A DNA stretch of 64,000 bases from contig CM061223.1 in NCBI GenBank assembly GCA_030844895.1, forward strand, positions 2,108,001-2,172,000, in the 5' to 3' direction. Shown piece after piece: positions 53,935-64,000 of the stretch; within the stretch, counting starts at the first letter, position 1; each line of letters opens with the position of its first letter. The DNA is from Ambrosia x helenae (Eukaryota; Streptophyta; Magnoliopsida; Asterales; Asteraceae). The notes below the pieces were generated by a model. It was given only the letters and a program-made list of their open reading frames with translations, searched no databases and had not been told where the DNA came from. The translations under genes were made by a program, and so were the position numbers.

Positions 53935-54075
53935 TTTTTTGAACGATCAACTAAAGTATTGCCGGACACTCTGTACGCGGCCCCCAATGGCCAAAAGGGG
54001 CCAGACGGCCTCTAGTCCGTACGGACAGAGCCCTTCGGCCCACCCGTCTCCTGTTCCAGGGAAAACTGTTAAAAA
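53935..54075 (-). repeat. Possible short retroposon with poly(A) tail
   Basis: On the minus strand a GC-rich body (gggccgaagggctctgtcc, gtacagagtgtccggcaata) ends in gttcaaaaaaaaaatata, as in a SINE- or LINE-derived 3' end. No clear pol III boxes or target duplication were found, so this is tentative. Confidence 0.3.
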
Positions 54076-54165
54076 TATAAGGTAATATCTTTAGTTCAAT
54101 TTTAGTTCTTAGGATTGTTATTCAAGTATTTGAATATTTTGCATAAGGATGTCTTTTCAGGTATA

Positions 54166-54825
54166 TGTTGATAATAGTGAAGTCGAAGTTGTGGGACAAA
54201 ATGGTCAAGAGATAGAGATCAGGTAGATGGGTCAAGAGGTTCGATGAGTCAAAGTGTTCGTGAGAAGCAGGCTTGTTCAACATTGCAGTCCAAGAATGAT
54301 ATCTGTCATTTGGCCCAGTCCAGTATGTTGTGTATAAGGCCGGCCCATTACAGCTTGTCTTTAGGCCCATTGGATTGCTAGTGCCACGCTGGCAATCCGG
54401 GTAAACAAACACAAAATATCCTTGGCCGTTTGATCACATATTGCCAAGTAATCACAACCGTCTATTTATCTCGAAGATAGTGATTGAGAGAGCTGCTATA
54501 TAAGCTATGTGCTTTCTCTTTCTCTCACATAAGTCATAATACTCAGATTCTTTGTATTCTCTCTTTCGTACACCTTAGGGTTTTCATCTCTAGTCATCAT
54601 TGTTGATCAGATTTAGAAGCTTTAAACATCTTGTTCCAGCTTGTGTTTTGAGTCTGTAAGTCTGTTAGATTTGTTGAGTGATGAGATCATTTTAGATCAG
54701 AGATTTGTATAGATTGAGAGTTTTGTTATTTGTTATTTCAGAGTTGTAATAGTTCTCAGGGTGAAACACTTTGGGTTTGGGAATAAATATCTTTTATAGA
54801 TCTTTGATATCATGTATTTTTGACA
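54166..54825 (+). repeat. 5' LTR of a copia element (start inferred)
   Basis: The end is fixed by ttttgaca directly before the initiator-Met primer site at 54826. The start at TGTTGATA is a guess from the TG...CA rule; the partner LTR is not in the window. A TATA-like box (CTATATAAG) lies near 54493-54501. Confidence 0.55.
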
Positions 54826-55424
54826 TGGTATCAGAGCTGTAGGTTGAGATTTGAGGGATCTCTGACTTTAATCGTGATTCTTGTTCTCATCAGTTGTTTG
54901 TTGTTGAACTGGGAGTTGTATTGTTCCGCTGCAAAAGAGGTTGAAGATCTGGTCAAAAGTTCTTGACAAGATCTGATAAATTGTGGGGTTGATTGGAGCT
55001 TAAATAGGAGTGCATATTCTTTTTGCTCTCTGGTGTCTAACCCTAAGTGAAGGTTAGACACTACGAGTTTAAGGCGAACCCTAACTTGGGCAAATCCCTC
55101 GGTGAGATCTTTCCATACTCTGTTTACTTTTGTTCTTGTTGTCTAGGAGCATTGACCGGGTTAGGTGGACCGGTATTGGCTCATTGAGTGTTGTTCATTT
55201 TTTGTCAGTCTAGGTCTTAGTGGCTCCCAAGTTAAGACCTGCGGTGGTTTCCCTGAGAGAGACCACTGATCTGGATCACTGACTTGGCTTCGCCTTGTGT
55301 CTGTTTGGTCTGTTGTGTGGTCTGTTTGGTGTTTATTATCTTGTTTTCTGGTTGTGAATTAGGTTGGTTGTGTAGTTATTTGCATTGATTGCTTAATTGT
55401 TTTATTTGTGTGTTCTTTGTCACC
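54826..55424 (+). promoter_or_regulatory. Primer site and leader of copia element
   Basis: tggtatcagagctgtagg at 54826 is the initiator-Met primer site. About 590 bases of leader follow, without a gene. Confidence 0.75.
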
Positions 55425-56095
55425 ATGGGTGATAATGTTGCTCCTGGTGGTGGTGATGGACACCTGATTAATGTTGCTAATGAAACATTAATCAGCAAAT
55501 TAGATGCTAGTGATCCGCTGTTCTTACATCCATCTGATTCCAGTAACTTGACTATTATAAACATAAAACTTAAAGGTTCTGAAAACTACACAGTCTGGTC
55601 AAATGCTTTGGCTCTGGCCTTACAGGTTAAAAATAAATGGGGTTTTATTGATAAAACTTGTGTTAAATCTGAAACTGACAATGTTCTTGCTAGGCAATGG
55701 GATAGGTGTAATTCAATAGTATTGACTTGGATTCTCAATTCAGTTAGTGAGGATCTTTATATGGGTCATGTGTTTTCAAAATCAGCCAGTGATGTATGGG
55801 CTGAATTAAAGGAAACATATGACAAAGTTGATGGATCTATTGTATTTGATTTGTATCAAAGAATTAATTCTTTTTCTCAAAATGGTATGACTGTGGCAGA
55901 ATATTATCATAAGCTAAATATAATGTAGAAACAATTAGATCAAATTCTTCAGTTACCTGCTTGTACATGCAATGCTGCTAGGGAGTTTAATAACTTTAGT
56001 AACATGATTAAGCTGATGCAATTTCTTATGGGTCTTGATAATGTCTATCAGTCTGTTAGAACTAGCCATTTAATCAAAGAAGTATTGCCTACTGT
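55425..56095 (+). pseudogene. Copia gag, truncated by a later LTR element
   Basis: Starts at MGDNVAPGGGDG (ATG at 55425). The copia gag N-terminal domain has IINIKLKGSENYTVWSNALA, ALQVKNKWGFID, ILNSVSEDLYMGHVFSKSA, WAELKETYDKVDGS and TVAEYYHKLN. A TAG at 55926-55928 sits where relatives have Trp. Reading continues as KQLDQILQLPACTC and FLMGLDNVYQSVR up to 56095, where the gag-only Ty3/gypsy element begins. The zinc knuckle and pol would lie beyond the insertion, outside the window. Non-functional. Confidence 0.88.
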
Positions 56096-56194
56096 TGTGA
56101 CATCCGTCACTTTTTCATTATATATATACAAAAATAATAATAATAATAATATTATTAGTAATAAAAAAAAAAAATTTCAGATTATATATACACA

Positions 56195-56440
56195 TATATT
56201 TTTTTTTTATTAAACACTTGAAAACCCAACACAACCCAATCCATGTCCCTTTTAATCAATTCCTGAGCCCAGACATTTCGGCCCAACAGCAGGCCCAAGC
56301 CCACTCCTTCCTCTCCCCTTATCTGCTCTAAAAAAAAAATAATAATAATAATACGCTGCTGCCCGGCCTCGAACCCGGGTCAGCAGCATAACAAACACCC
56401 GCTTCCACCACTTGAGCTATCACTCACATCTGGTCATATC
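56195..56440 (-). repeat. SINE-like module with tRNA-type boxes inside LTR
   Basis: Minus strand: a box-A-like tagctcaagtgg (plus 56408-56419), then a box-B-like ggttcgaggcc (plus 56365-56375), a body of about 150 bases and an A-rich tail (aataaaaaaaaa, near 56203-56215). That order (tRNA-like head, body, poly A) is a SINE. The copy in the 3' LTR is at about 61960-62205, so it was there before this element's last transposition. Confidence 0.65.
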
Positions 56441-57064
56441 CCAATTTAAATCATATAAAAATCTGTCTTCGCGTCTGTTCCTTCTTCCTTTGCTGTTTCC
56501 CTTTCACGCAAACAACAGAGAGGCTTGGTCAACTCCTCTGACCACCCGATTGAAGCCTGATTATGGAAAGCTTTGACTGATTTATTTCGCCCAAACGATT
56601 AACATGGTCATTGCGCGTCAATTTCACAAGCATTAACATCAAATACGTCCTTAATTCAAGCTAATCACACGTCGTCGCATTAACCGTGGTCAAAAATTAC
56701 CAAATCGATACCCGGCCCTTTACACTATAAATTGAACCTTTAATCTCAATCCTTACTCGCCGATCATCCTCACTTTACACTCAATTTCTGTTCTAATTTG
56801 TCCCTCGAAGCATACTAGCTCGGGTTGATTTTTTTCGTTGACCTAGCCTTTATACCCGAAAACTTAATTGTAAGTTATATTTTTCTTGTGGTTTTTGTTC
56901 ATAGGCATTCACACAACAATAACCCTCTGATTAATTGGGTTATTGTTGTGTGAATCAAACAATTGCGAATCTAGGGCTTGTTCTTATTAATTTGGGGAAG
57001 AACATGAATCACAGATATAACTTAAATCTAAATCGTTTTGGAATCCTATCACCAAATGATTCAC

Positions 57065-57150
57065 AGATCAGTTGGTTGGGGTGTTTTGTTTAAAGCATAG
57101 AACCGGGTTTGAACCCAGGTTCGAGCCCACAACAAACAACCTATTTTTTT
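57065..57150 (+). repeat. Second tRNA-like module inside LTR
   Basis: Plus strand: box-A-like cagttggttggggtg, then box-B-like ggttcgagccc about 45 bases later, followed by a T-rich stretch (ttttttttcttt). Resembles a tRNA-derived SINE head. The 3' LTR copy is near 62840. Weaker than the minus-strand module. Confidence 0.45.
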
Positions 57151-58690
57151 TCTTTACTTTTCTTATATATACATTTAACATATCATTTTTTTTTAAATAG
57201 TTTTTAAATACTAAACGTGGTTTATAAATTCCACAAAAATTATAATATGATCTCCAAATGATAAAGTTCATCACCCAAATTTTAGCTTTTCAAAAATAAT
57301 TTATTTAATATATATTATTAATAATACAAGTTTATTCATTTATATTTATTAAATTCTATAAAAATATCTAAACGATTTTATTAAATCTCACAAAAATTAT
57401 CTTAAACTTGTATATTCTTAAACATTCCAGAAAATATTTTTATTTCAGAAAAACCGGTCTTTTTATATTTTTAATTAATTTTTGTTAGTTTTAATCATAA
57501 ATAAATCATAATAAATTCATTTTTCAATATTTTTGCACCAAAATTTTATATAAATTATTTCTAACTATCTAGAACTGAAATACAATTTTTAATCCAGAAA
57601 ATCTTTGATTTTAATATTTTTAGATGTTAAAGTCATATTTTGACAATTTGAAATAATTAGATTAAATATTCTATTTTCAAGAAAATAATTTTATAAAAAT
57701 TATTTTCATACTTAAAACCTTATGTTGTGACTATATTCAACTTAAAATTTTACCAAGACCCTTTTATTTATTTATTCATTAAATTTCTCATATTTAATAA
57801 ACAAATTGTTTATTAATCAAATAAACGTTTATCCCCAATTCAAAGCCCTAGAAATACATATATCCTAGAGTTATTTCCCTTACACATTATCGAATACTTT
57901 AGGTTGATCATTTGGGAGTAATCTAAATTCATATCTCGTTGTCCAGTTAAATTTCAAATCATTACGTGAACTGTGAGTATTCCTACCCCTTTTTGCTTTT
58001 ATACATTTTTGGGGTGTTACATGTACACTATTACAATTTCAAATACAAGTTTACATTTTTACAATACAATTCTAGTACTATGTGCATTGATTACAACGTG
58101 CTTTATGCTTAGACAATACATGTGGATTACATTTGTACTTAGTGAAATCATTAACATTGTACAAGCCGACCTTAACATTGGATAGCGCTATTTGGATTGA
58201 CAACCCGCCTAGGTTGATTCTCCCCCTTTTTCATCGGAGAATCCGTGGCCATTGTTAAGTTATTATCCACTTGTTGGATAAGTACACTACAGTTCATACA
58301 GTACATTATACAGTCACAGGGTTGATTTCGCTCATTTGTATGATACATAATTTACATATTTGCACTGTAGCTTGCACTTGAATTGTATAACTTTTTAACC
58401 TACTACATATATCAAAACTAGGAATGCTCACCAACATTTCATATGTTGACCAAATCTATTTTGTACATGTTTCAGGTGCAGTTTGATCTAGTGCTTTAGC
58501 AAGGAACATTTAGTGCCTTATTTTAATTCAGTTATTTCAATATTTACATTTCATTTAGACAATGTATTTTCCATTTCCATGTAAGACAATTTTGATTATT
58601 CAATAATATTTACATTTTAGTACCATGAGCTTTTGAACAATCGTCACTACGTGGCACCTCGATGATTCCGCCATCGGTTGGGGTGTTACA

Positions 58691-59387
58691 GATTGGTATC
58701 AGAGCCATGGTTATAGGGAACTAGGTTATTAGATAAAAAGGCCTAGACTATAACCGAACTACAACTTGCATGCATAATATTTCCTGAATTACCCTACTCC
58801 TCATTTCTCCCTACTTTCCTCCTTCTATCTTTCCCTTCTTCTCTCTCCACATTCTTCTTATCTTTCATGGTGCATAGAGATGGAGTCCTACAGAGAGTGA
58901 AAAGTTTACATCATCATGGAACGGGAACAGTACCTTTTATGAAGACACTCTTAGATACAATACCTACTCTTATTTTACTCCTTCGAAGTTGTTGAACTTT
59001 AATGAGTGTGATAAGGACACGTGCAATCTGGAAGGGTGGACGCCTGTACACTGGGTTTTCTGGCATAGGCAAGCATAGCGCATAAATCCATTTACGGACC
59101 TGTTATGCTTACCTGGGGATTCCTGGAGTGAGTGTCCACTTATAGGCTAAAGCATGTCTTCTTTGATCACCATTGGGTTCAATTCCTTTGAAAAGTCAAC
59201 GTTCTTGTTGGGCTTTACAGCTAGACAAGGGCACTCCAAGCATTTTATGCAAGCTTTTTCAATAATACCCTCTCGTTTCATATACAATACTTTGCATATC
59301 ATGATTACTTACATGATCATATCTTCATAATCATCTGTATGATTATACACTTACTAATCTCATGATTATTAATTAACTATCTCATAG
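58691..59387 (+). other. Primer site and leader of gag-only element 2
   Basis: Begins with the primer site gattggtatcagagccatgg. About 700 bases precede the gag ATG. No other gene is supported. Confidence 0.8.
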
Positions 59388-60605
59388 ATGTCTGCTCGCC
59401 GCATGCTCCGTGATGCCAGCCAACGCCCTGTTCGTGCTTCTGGACGACGTTCTGATCGTCGCCTCGCATCTTTAGTCGCCGAGCAAATTGCTGCAGTGAT
59501 CCCAAACCTTGTCAGTGAGATAACCCAGAATAGTAACAGTGCCAACACAGGGAGTACGACTCAATTTCGGTGCACTTTCAAACACTTTAACTCCTGCAAC
59601 CCCACAAAATTCACTGGTGAGGAGGGTGCTACTGGCCTCCTCCAATGGTTTGAAAGCATGGAGAGTACCTTTGTGAACAGTGAATGTCCTGATGAACTCC
59701 GCGTTCGCTATGCTACTAGTGTCCTTCAAAAGGGGGCGCTAACCTGGTGGAATGGTGAAAAGCGCAATCAAGGAGCTGATATTGCTTTATCATTATCTTG
59801 GGCAGATGTTAAGGAACTCATGATCGCCAAATTCTGCCCTAGGAACGAAATCAGGAAACTGGAGGAAGAGTTCCATGGACTGAAACAAGACAGTGGCGAG
59901 AATCTTGCGTATAATACCCGATATCACGAACTTAGCATACTGGTTCCACACATGGTCACCCCAGTCTCTCGAGCAATCGAAAAATATATCGAGGGATTAC
60001 CTGACCTGATTCAAGACGTTGTCACTGGAGGCAAAGCCACTACGGTAGAAGAAGCCATCCAACTTGCAGCCACATTAACAGACAAACACGTAAGGAAAGG
60101 AAACTTAGTTAGGAAGGGCACCAAGACACCTACTGAGAAAACCACCAATGTTGTTGGACAACCTAAGACTGTTTTAGCGAAGGCCGCCACTACTGCTTCG
60201 AACTCTAAGAAACGAATGGGCGATAATCAGAACCATGCTGTTGTTGATCCGGTGGCTCAGCCTCCTATCAAGAAAGCCTACACGGGAACCCATCCTCAAT
60301 GCAACACCTGCAAATATCATCACCCTGCAAATCTTCCATGCCGTCAATGCACTAGATCTGGAAGGTTTGGACACCTTGTTACCACATGTCGAGTAATGGT
60401 TGGGACACGGAGTAATCATCAAACAGCTGCCCAGGGACCACTACAGATTACTAACGGTCGGGCATGTTATCATTGTAGAGACCCTAATCACATGCTACCT
60501 CAATGTCCCAAATTGAACAATGTAAACCTGGTGGCGCATGGACGAGCTTTCAATATCAATACCAACGAAACAATTGATCAGGATGACGTTAATCCCATTG
60601 GTTAA
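59388..60605 (+). CDS. Gag of gag-only Ty3/gypsy element 2 (pol missing)
   Basis: 405 residues from the ATG at 59388 (MSARRMLRDASQRP). The retrotransposon gag domain (about residues 60-215) has FNSCNPTKFTGEEGATGLLQ, LQWFESMESTF, GALTWWNGEKRNQG and IAKFCPRNEIRKLEEE. A basic linker follows, then a Cys/His cluster CNTCKYHHPANLPC, a first zinc knuckle stretched by three residues (CRQCTRSGRFGHLVTTC) and a normal second knuckle (CYHCRDPNHMLPQC). It ends HGRAFNINTNETIDQDDVNPIG, exactly where the pol polyprotein would go on to protease. The ORF is uninterrupted. RNA-binding particle protein; enzymes would have to be supplied by other elements. Confidence 0.88.
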   Translation: MSARRMLRDASQRPVRASGRRSDRRLASLVAEQIAAVIPNLVSEITQNSNSANTGSTTQFRCTFKHFNSCNPTKFTGEEGATGLLQWFESMESTFVNSECPDELRVRYATSVLQKGALTWWNGEKRNQGADIALSLSWADVKELMIAKFCPRNEIRKLEEEFHGLKQDSGENLAYNTRYHELSILVPHMVTPVSRAIEKYIEGLPDLIQDVVTGGKATTVEEAIQLAATLTDKHVRKGNLVRKGTKTPTEKTTNVVGQPKTVLAKAATTASNSKKRMGDNQNHAVVDPVAQPPIKKAYTGTHPQCNTCKYHHPANLPCRQCTRSGRFGHLVTTCRVMVGTRSNHQTAAQGPLQITNGRACYHCRDPNHMLPQCPKLNNVNLVAHGRAFNINTNETIDQDDVNPIG

Positions 60606-61849
60606 GCCATGGATGAAATCTTCCCAAGACTCGAGAATCCAATACTCGTGTTTTCATTTTCTTGATCCTATTATCATTTTGTACCCAATTTTGTCGCACT
60701 CATTAGCATACAACATCTAGAAATTTCCTTGCGTATTATTGTGTATTAACACAGATTGGAAATTTATTATATTGATTACGTTTATTTTTAATCATACAAG
60801 ACTCTACCTTACATTTATTTGAAACGTTTGGACTTGATACTTGATCTTACAGATGCTTTTCTAAGAAAACATCATTGGTTATTACATGAAACTAGATTTT
60901 TCCCTTAATTTGACTACGCATTGAACATCTAATTATTCATGATACTCGTAAACATTTAATTATTCATGATAACACTTACACTTAATGGTTGTAGTACTTA
61001 CAAACTTGCTTGCATAAGCATGCTATCAATTTGCAATCTATGTGAATAATAATTGCTGCACTTAATAGAAGTCATCATGCCTTTTTCAACAGTCGGGAGA
61101 GGCCCTACAACCTGCTCCACGACTGGTGGAGGCTATCGAACATACTTAACGATTGGTAGGGGTCACTATGCCTTTTCAAACAGTCGGGAGGGGCCCTACA
61201 ACCTGCTCCACGACTGGTGGAGGCTATCGAACAAACTTAACGATTGGTAGGGGTCACTATGCCTTTTCAAACAGTCGGGAGGGGCCCTACAACCCACTCC
61301 ACGCTGGTGGAGGCTATCGAACCTGCTCAACAATCGGTGGGGTCATAGAAGGACGCAAAACTTTAATGTAAGGTAAATTGATGATTCCGGTCCGGAACGT
61401 AATCATGAATTTACAGGTACATTAGGGTAGTGTGAAATTCTATTAGAGTTTTTGGTAGGCATCCAGTACGTTTTCGAGGTATCAAAGGTGTGGTGGGTTA
61501 GCTGCGGTACACCCTGTATACAAACACTAATGATGCATTGAAAGTGAGACTGGAAGTCGGACCAGGAACAAACTCTGGTTATTTGGTAGTTCATCTAGTT
61601 TTTCAGTAGTCAATCAACTCGTACATTTATTCTAGGATTCCTAAACTTGCAATTTAAGTGATTTACTAGATTCTTATTCTCCTTGTTATTCGAGACGAAC
61701 CTAATCCAAATCCTTAACTCACACCTATCAAACCTCATATCCAAATCATTCGAATTTTCCAAACCACAGTTATCTTAATTTTTACCCAAGCATCCATAAC
61801 CCTATGTTTCTAATAACTTCGGGACGAAGTTTCTAAAAGTAGGGGATGC
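60606..61849 (+). other. Non-coding 3' interior of gag-only element 2
   Basis: No pol domain. Contains the 91-bp tandem repeat and ends with the motif acttcgggacgaagtt and the polypurine tract aaaagtaggggatgc next to the 3' LTR. Confidence 0.7.
61070..61345. repeat. 91-bp tandem repeat, three units
   Basis: Three copies of a 91-bp unit containing cagtcgggaggggccctaca and gactggtggaggctatcgaa, offsets 91 and 91. The third is slightly shorter. It has imperfect inverted parts. Confidence 0.9.
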
Positions 61850-64000
61850 TGTGACATCCGTCACTTTTTCATTATATATATATATATATATTATATATAC
61901 AAAAATAATAATAATAATAATATTATTAGTAATAAAAAAAAAATTTCAGATTATATATACACATATATATTTTTTTTTTTTATTAAACACTTGAAAACCC
62001 AACACAACCCAATCCATGTCCCTTTTAATCAATTCCTGAGCCCAGACATTTCGGCCCAACAGCAGGCCCAAGCCCACTCCTTCCTCTCCCCTTATCTGCT
62101 CTAAAAAAAATAATAATAATAATACGCTGCTGCCCGGCCTCGAACCCGGGTCAGCAGCATAACAAACACCCGCTTCCACCACTTGAGCTATCACTCACAT
62201 CTGGTCATATCCCAATTTAAATCATATAAAAATCTGTCTTCGCGTCTGTTCCTTCTTCCTTTGCTGTTTCCCTTTCACGCAAACAACAGAGAGGCTTGGT
62301 CAACTCCTCTGACCACCCGATTGAAGCCTGATTATGGAAAGCTTTGACTGATTTATTTCGCCCAAACGATTAACATGGTCATTGCGCGTCAATTTCACAA
62401 GCATTAACATCAAATACGTCCTTAATTCAAGCTAATCACACGTCGTCGCATTAACCGTGGTCAAAAATTACCAAATCGATACCCGGCCCCTTTACACTAT
62501 AAATTGAACCTTTAATCTCAATCCTTACTCGCCGATCATCCTCACTTTACACTCAATTTCTGTTCTAATTTGTCCCTCGAAGCATACTAGCTCGGGTTGA
62601 TTTTTTTCGTTGACCTAGCCTTTATACCCGAAAACTTAATTGTAAGTTATATTTTTCTTGTGGTTTTTGTTCATAGGCATTCACACAACAATAACCCTCT
62701 GATTAATTGGGTTATTGTTGTGTGAATCAAACAATTGCGAATCTAGGGCTTGTTCTTATTAATTTGGGGAAGAACATGAATCACAGATATAACTTAAATC
62801 TAAATCGTTTTGGAATCCTATCACCAAATGATTCACAGATCAGTTGGTTGGGGTGTTTTGTTTAAAGCATAGAACCGGGTTGAACCCAGGTTCGAGCCCC
62901 ACAACAAACAACCTATTTTTTTTCTTTACTTTTCTTATATATACATTTAACATATCATTTTTTTTTAAATAGTTTTTAAATACTAAACGTGGTTTATAAA
63001 TTCCACAAAAATTATAATATGATCTCCAAATGATAAAGTTCATCACCCAAATTTTAGCTTTTCAAAAATAATTTATTTAATATATATTATTAATAATACA
63101 AGTTTATTCATTTATATTTATTAAATTCTATAAAAATATCTAAACGATTTTATTAAATCTCACAAAAATTATCTTAAACTTGTATATTCTTAAACATTCC
63201 AGAAAATATTTTTATTTCAGAAAAACCGGTCTTTTTATATTTTTAATTAATTTTTGTTAGTTTTAATCATAAATAAATCATAATAAATTCATTTTTCAAT
63301 ATTTTTGCACCAAAATTTTATATAAATTATTTCTAACTATCTAGAACTGAAATACAATTTTTAATCCAGAAAATCTTTGATTTTAATATTTTTAGATGTT
63401 AAAGTCATATTTTGACAATTTGAAATAATTAGATTAAATATTCTATTTTCAAGAAAATAATTTTATAAAAATTATTTTCATACTTAAAACCTTATGTTGT
63501 GACTATATTCAACTTAAAATTTTACCAAGACCCTTTTATTTATTTATTCATTAAATTTCTCATATTTAATAAACAAATTGTTTATTAATCAAATAAACGT
63601 TTATCCCCAATTCAAAGCCCTAGAAATACATATATCCTAGAGTTATTTCCCTTACACATTATCGAATACTTTAGGTTGATCATTTGGGAGTAATCTAAAT
63701 TCATATCTCGTTGTCCAGTTAAATTTCAAATCATTACGTGAACTGTGAGTATTCCTACCCCTTTTTGCTTTTATACATTTTTGGGGTGTTACATGTACAC
63801 TATTACAATTTCAAATACAAGTTTACATTTTTACAATACAATTCTAGTACTATGTGCATTGATTACAACGTGCTTTATGCTTAGACAATACATGTGGATT
63901 ACATTTGTACTTAGTGAAATCATTAACATTGTACAAGCCGACCTTAACATTGGATAGCGCTATTTGGATTGACAACCCGCCTAGGTTGATTCTCCCCCTT
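61850..64000 (+). repeat. 3' LTR of gag-only element 2 (truncated by window end)
   Basis: Matches 56096 onward with a longer TA tract near 61875-61892 and a few single-base changes (near 62487, 62881 and 62900). About 460 bases are expected beyond the window. Confidence 0.9.

Larger units (their letters stand above)
56096..58690 (+). repeat. 5' LTR of gag-only element 2
   Basis: 2595 bp, TGTGACATCCG to GGGGTGTTACA. TATA-like box TATAAATT at 56726-56733. A tRNA/SINE-like module lies at 56195-56440 (upstream of the TATA box) and another at about 57065-57150. No gene. Confidence 0.9.
56096..64000 (+). mobile_element. Gag-only Ty3/gypsy retrotransposon 2 (runs off the window)
   Basis: LTR at 56096-58690 and second LTR from 61850 to beyond the window end. 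The initiator-Met primer site gattggtatcagagcc starts at 58691, and the purine tract aaaagtaggggatgc precedes the 3' LTR. Only gag is encoded between them. It interrupts the copia gag. The target duplication cannot be checked, because the right end is outside. Same class as the element at 9333-17031, but a different family by LTR sequence. Confidence 0.9.

Noticed and set aside
57973..58185. Hydrophobic 70-residue frame in both LTRs of gag-only element 2
   Set aside because: It is inside AT-rich LTR sequence with no motif. Identity between copies reflects LTR identity rather than selection.
62135..62200. A functional tRNA gene on the minus strand
   Set aside because: The box A and B-like motifs lack a convincing cloverleaf and lie in an LTR with a poly(A)-tailed body, so a SINE-like module is the better reading.

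Overview
This is plant nuclear DNA, AT-rich and built almost entirely of nested transposable elements. I infer a eudicot, probably Asteraceae, from the style of the repeats: Mutator-like elements (MULEs) carrying Ulp1, GRF zinc-finger and FAR1 genes, Sirevirus-type copia elements, an Athila-type element with an Asp-tRNA primer site, and gag-only Ty3/gypsy elements. That placement is not proven. No rRNA, CRISPR or organellar genes were seen.

Layout. 1-579 is an AT-rich block repeated almost exactly at 49427-50005. 580-18025 looks like old Helitron-type or degraded host DNA ending in a Helitron-like 3' terminus (hairpin plus CTAG at 18022-18025). It holds a small LysM-domain gene (8886-9290, minus) and one Argonaute PIWI exon with a stop (17305-17388). 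Two complete young LTR elements are nested in it. One is an Athila-like non-autonomous element (1651-8090, TSD GGTAT) with a single acidic ORF. The other is a gag-only Ty3/gypsy element (9333-17031, TSD CGTTG) whose 2.7-kb LTRs differ, by eye, by one base. 18196-19380 is a copia pol fragment split by a solo LTR (18619-19288, TSD GGAAT). 19474-20682 (minus) encodes a membrane protein with a 63-bp coding minisatellite.

21015-50005 appears to be the remains of a very large composite MULE. It has a many-exon Ulp1-type C48 protease gene (+), two acidic-protein genes (+), a GRF zinc-finger gene (+) and a convergent FAR1-type transposase gene (-). The transposase is split by a complete 11.6-kb Sirevirus-like copia element (36905-48467, TSD GTAAC) with gag, pol and a large third ORF.

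50393-53890 (minus) holds the last three exons of a synaptotagmin-like C2 gene, all open and in phase. One intron contains a GC-rich, palindrome-rich element with an ATHILA-like ORF; the next contains a MITE. 54166-56095 is the 5' end of another copia element, broken by a second gag-only Ty3/gypsy element (56096 to the window end). Its LTRs carry tRNA-like/SINE modules.

The genes work mainly as transposon machinery. The Ulp1, GRF and FAR1 genes look like one element's set, while the retroelements are independent later insertions. Host-derived pieces are LysM, AGO, the synaptotagmin-like gene and possibly the 19.5-kb membrane protein gene.
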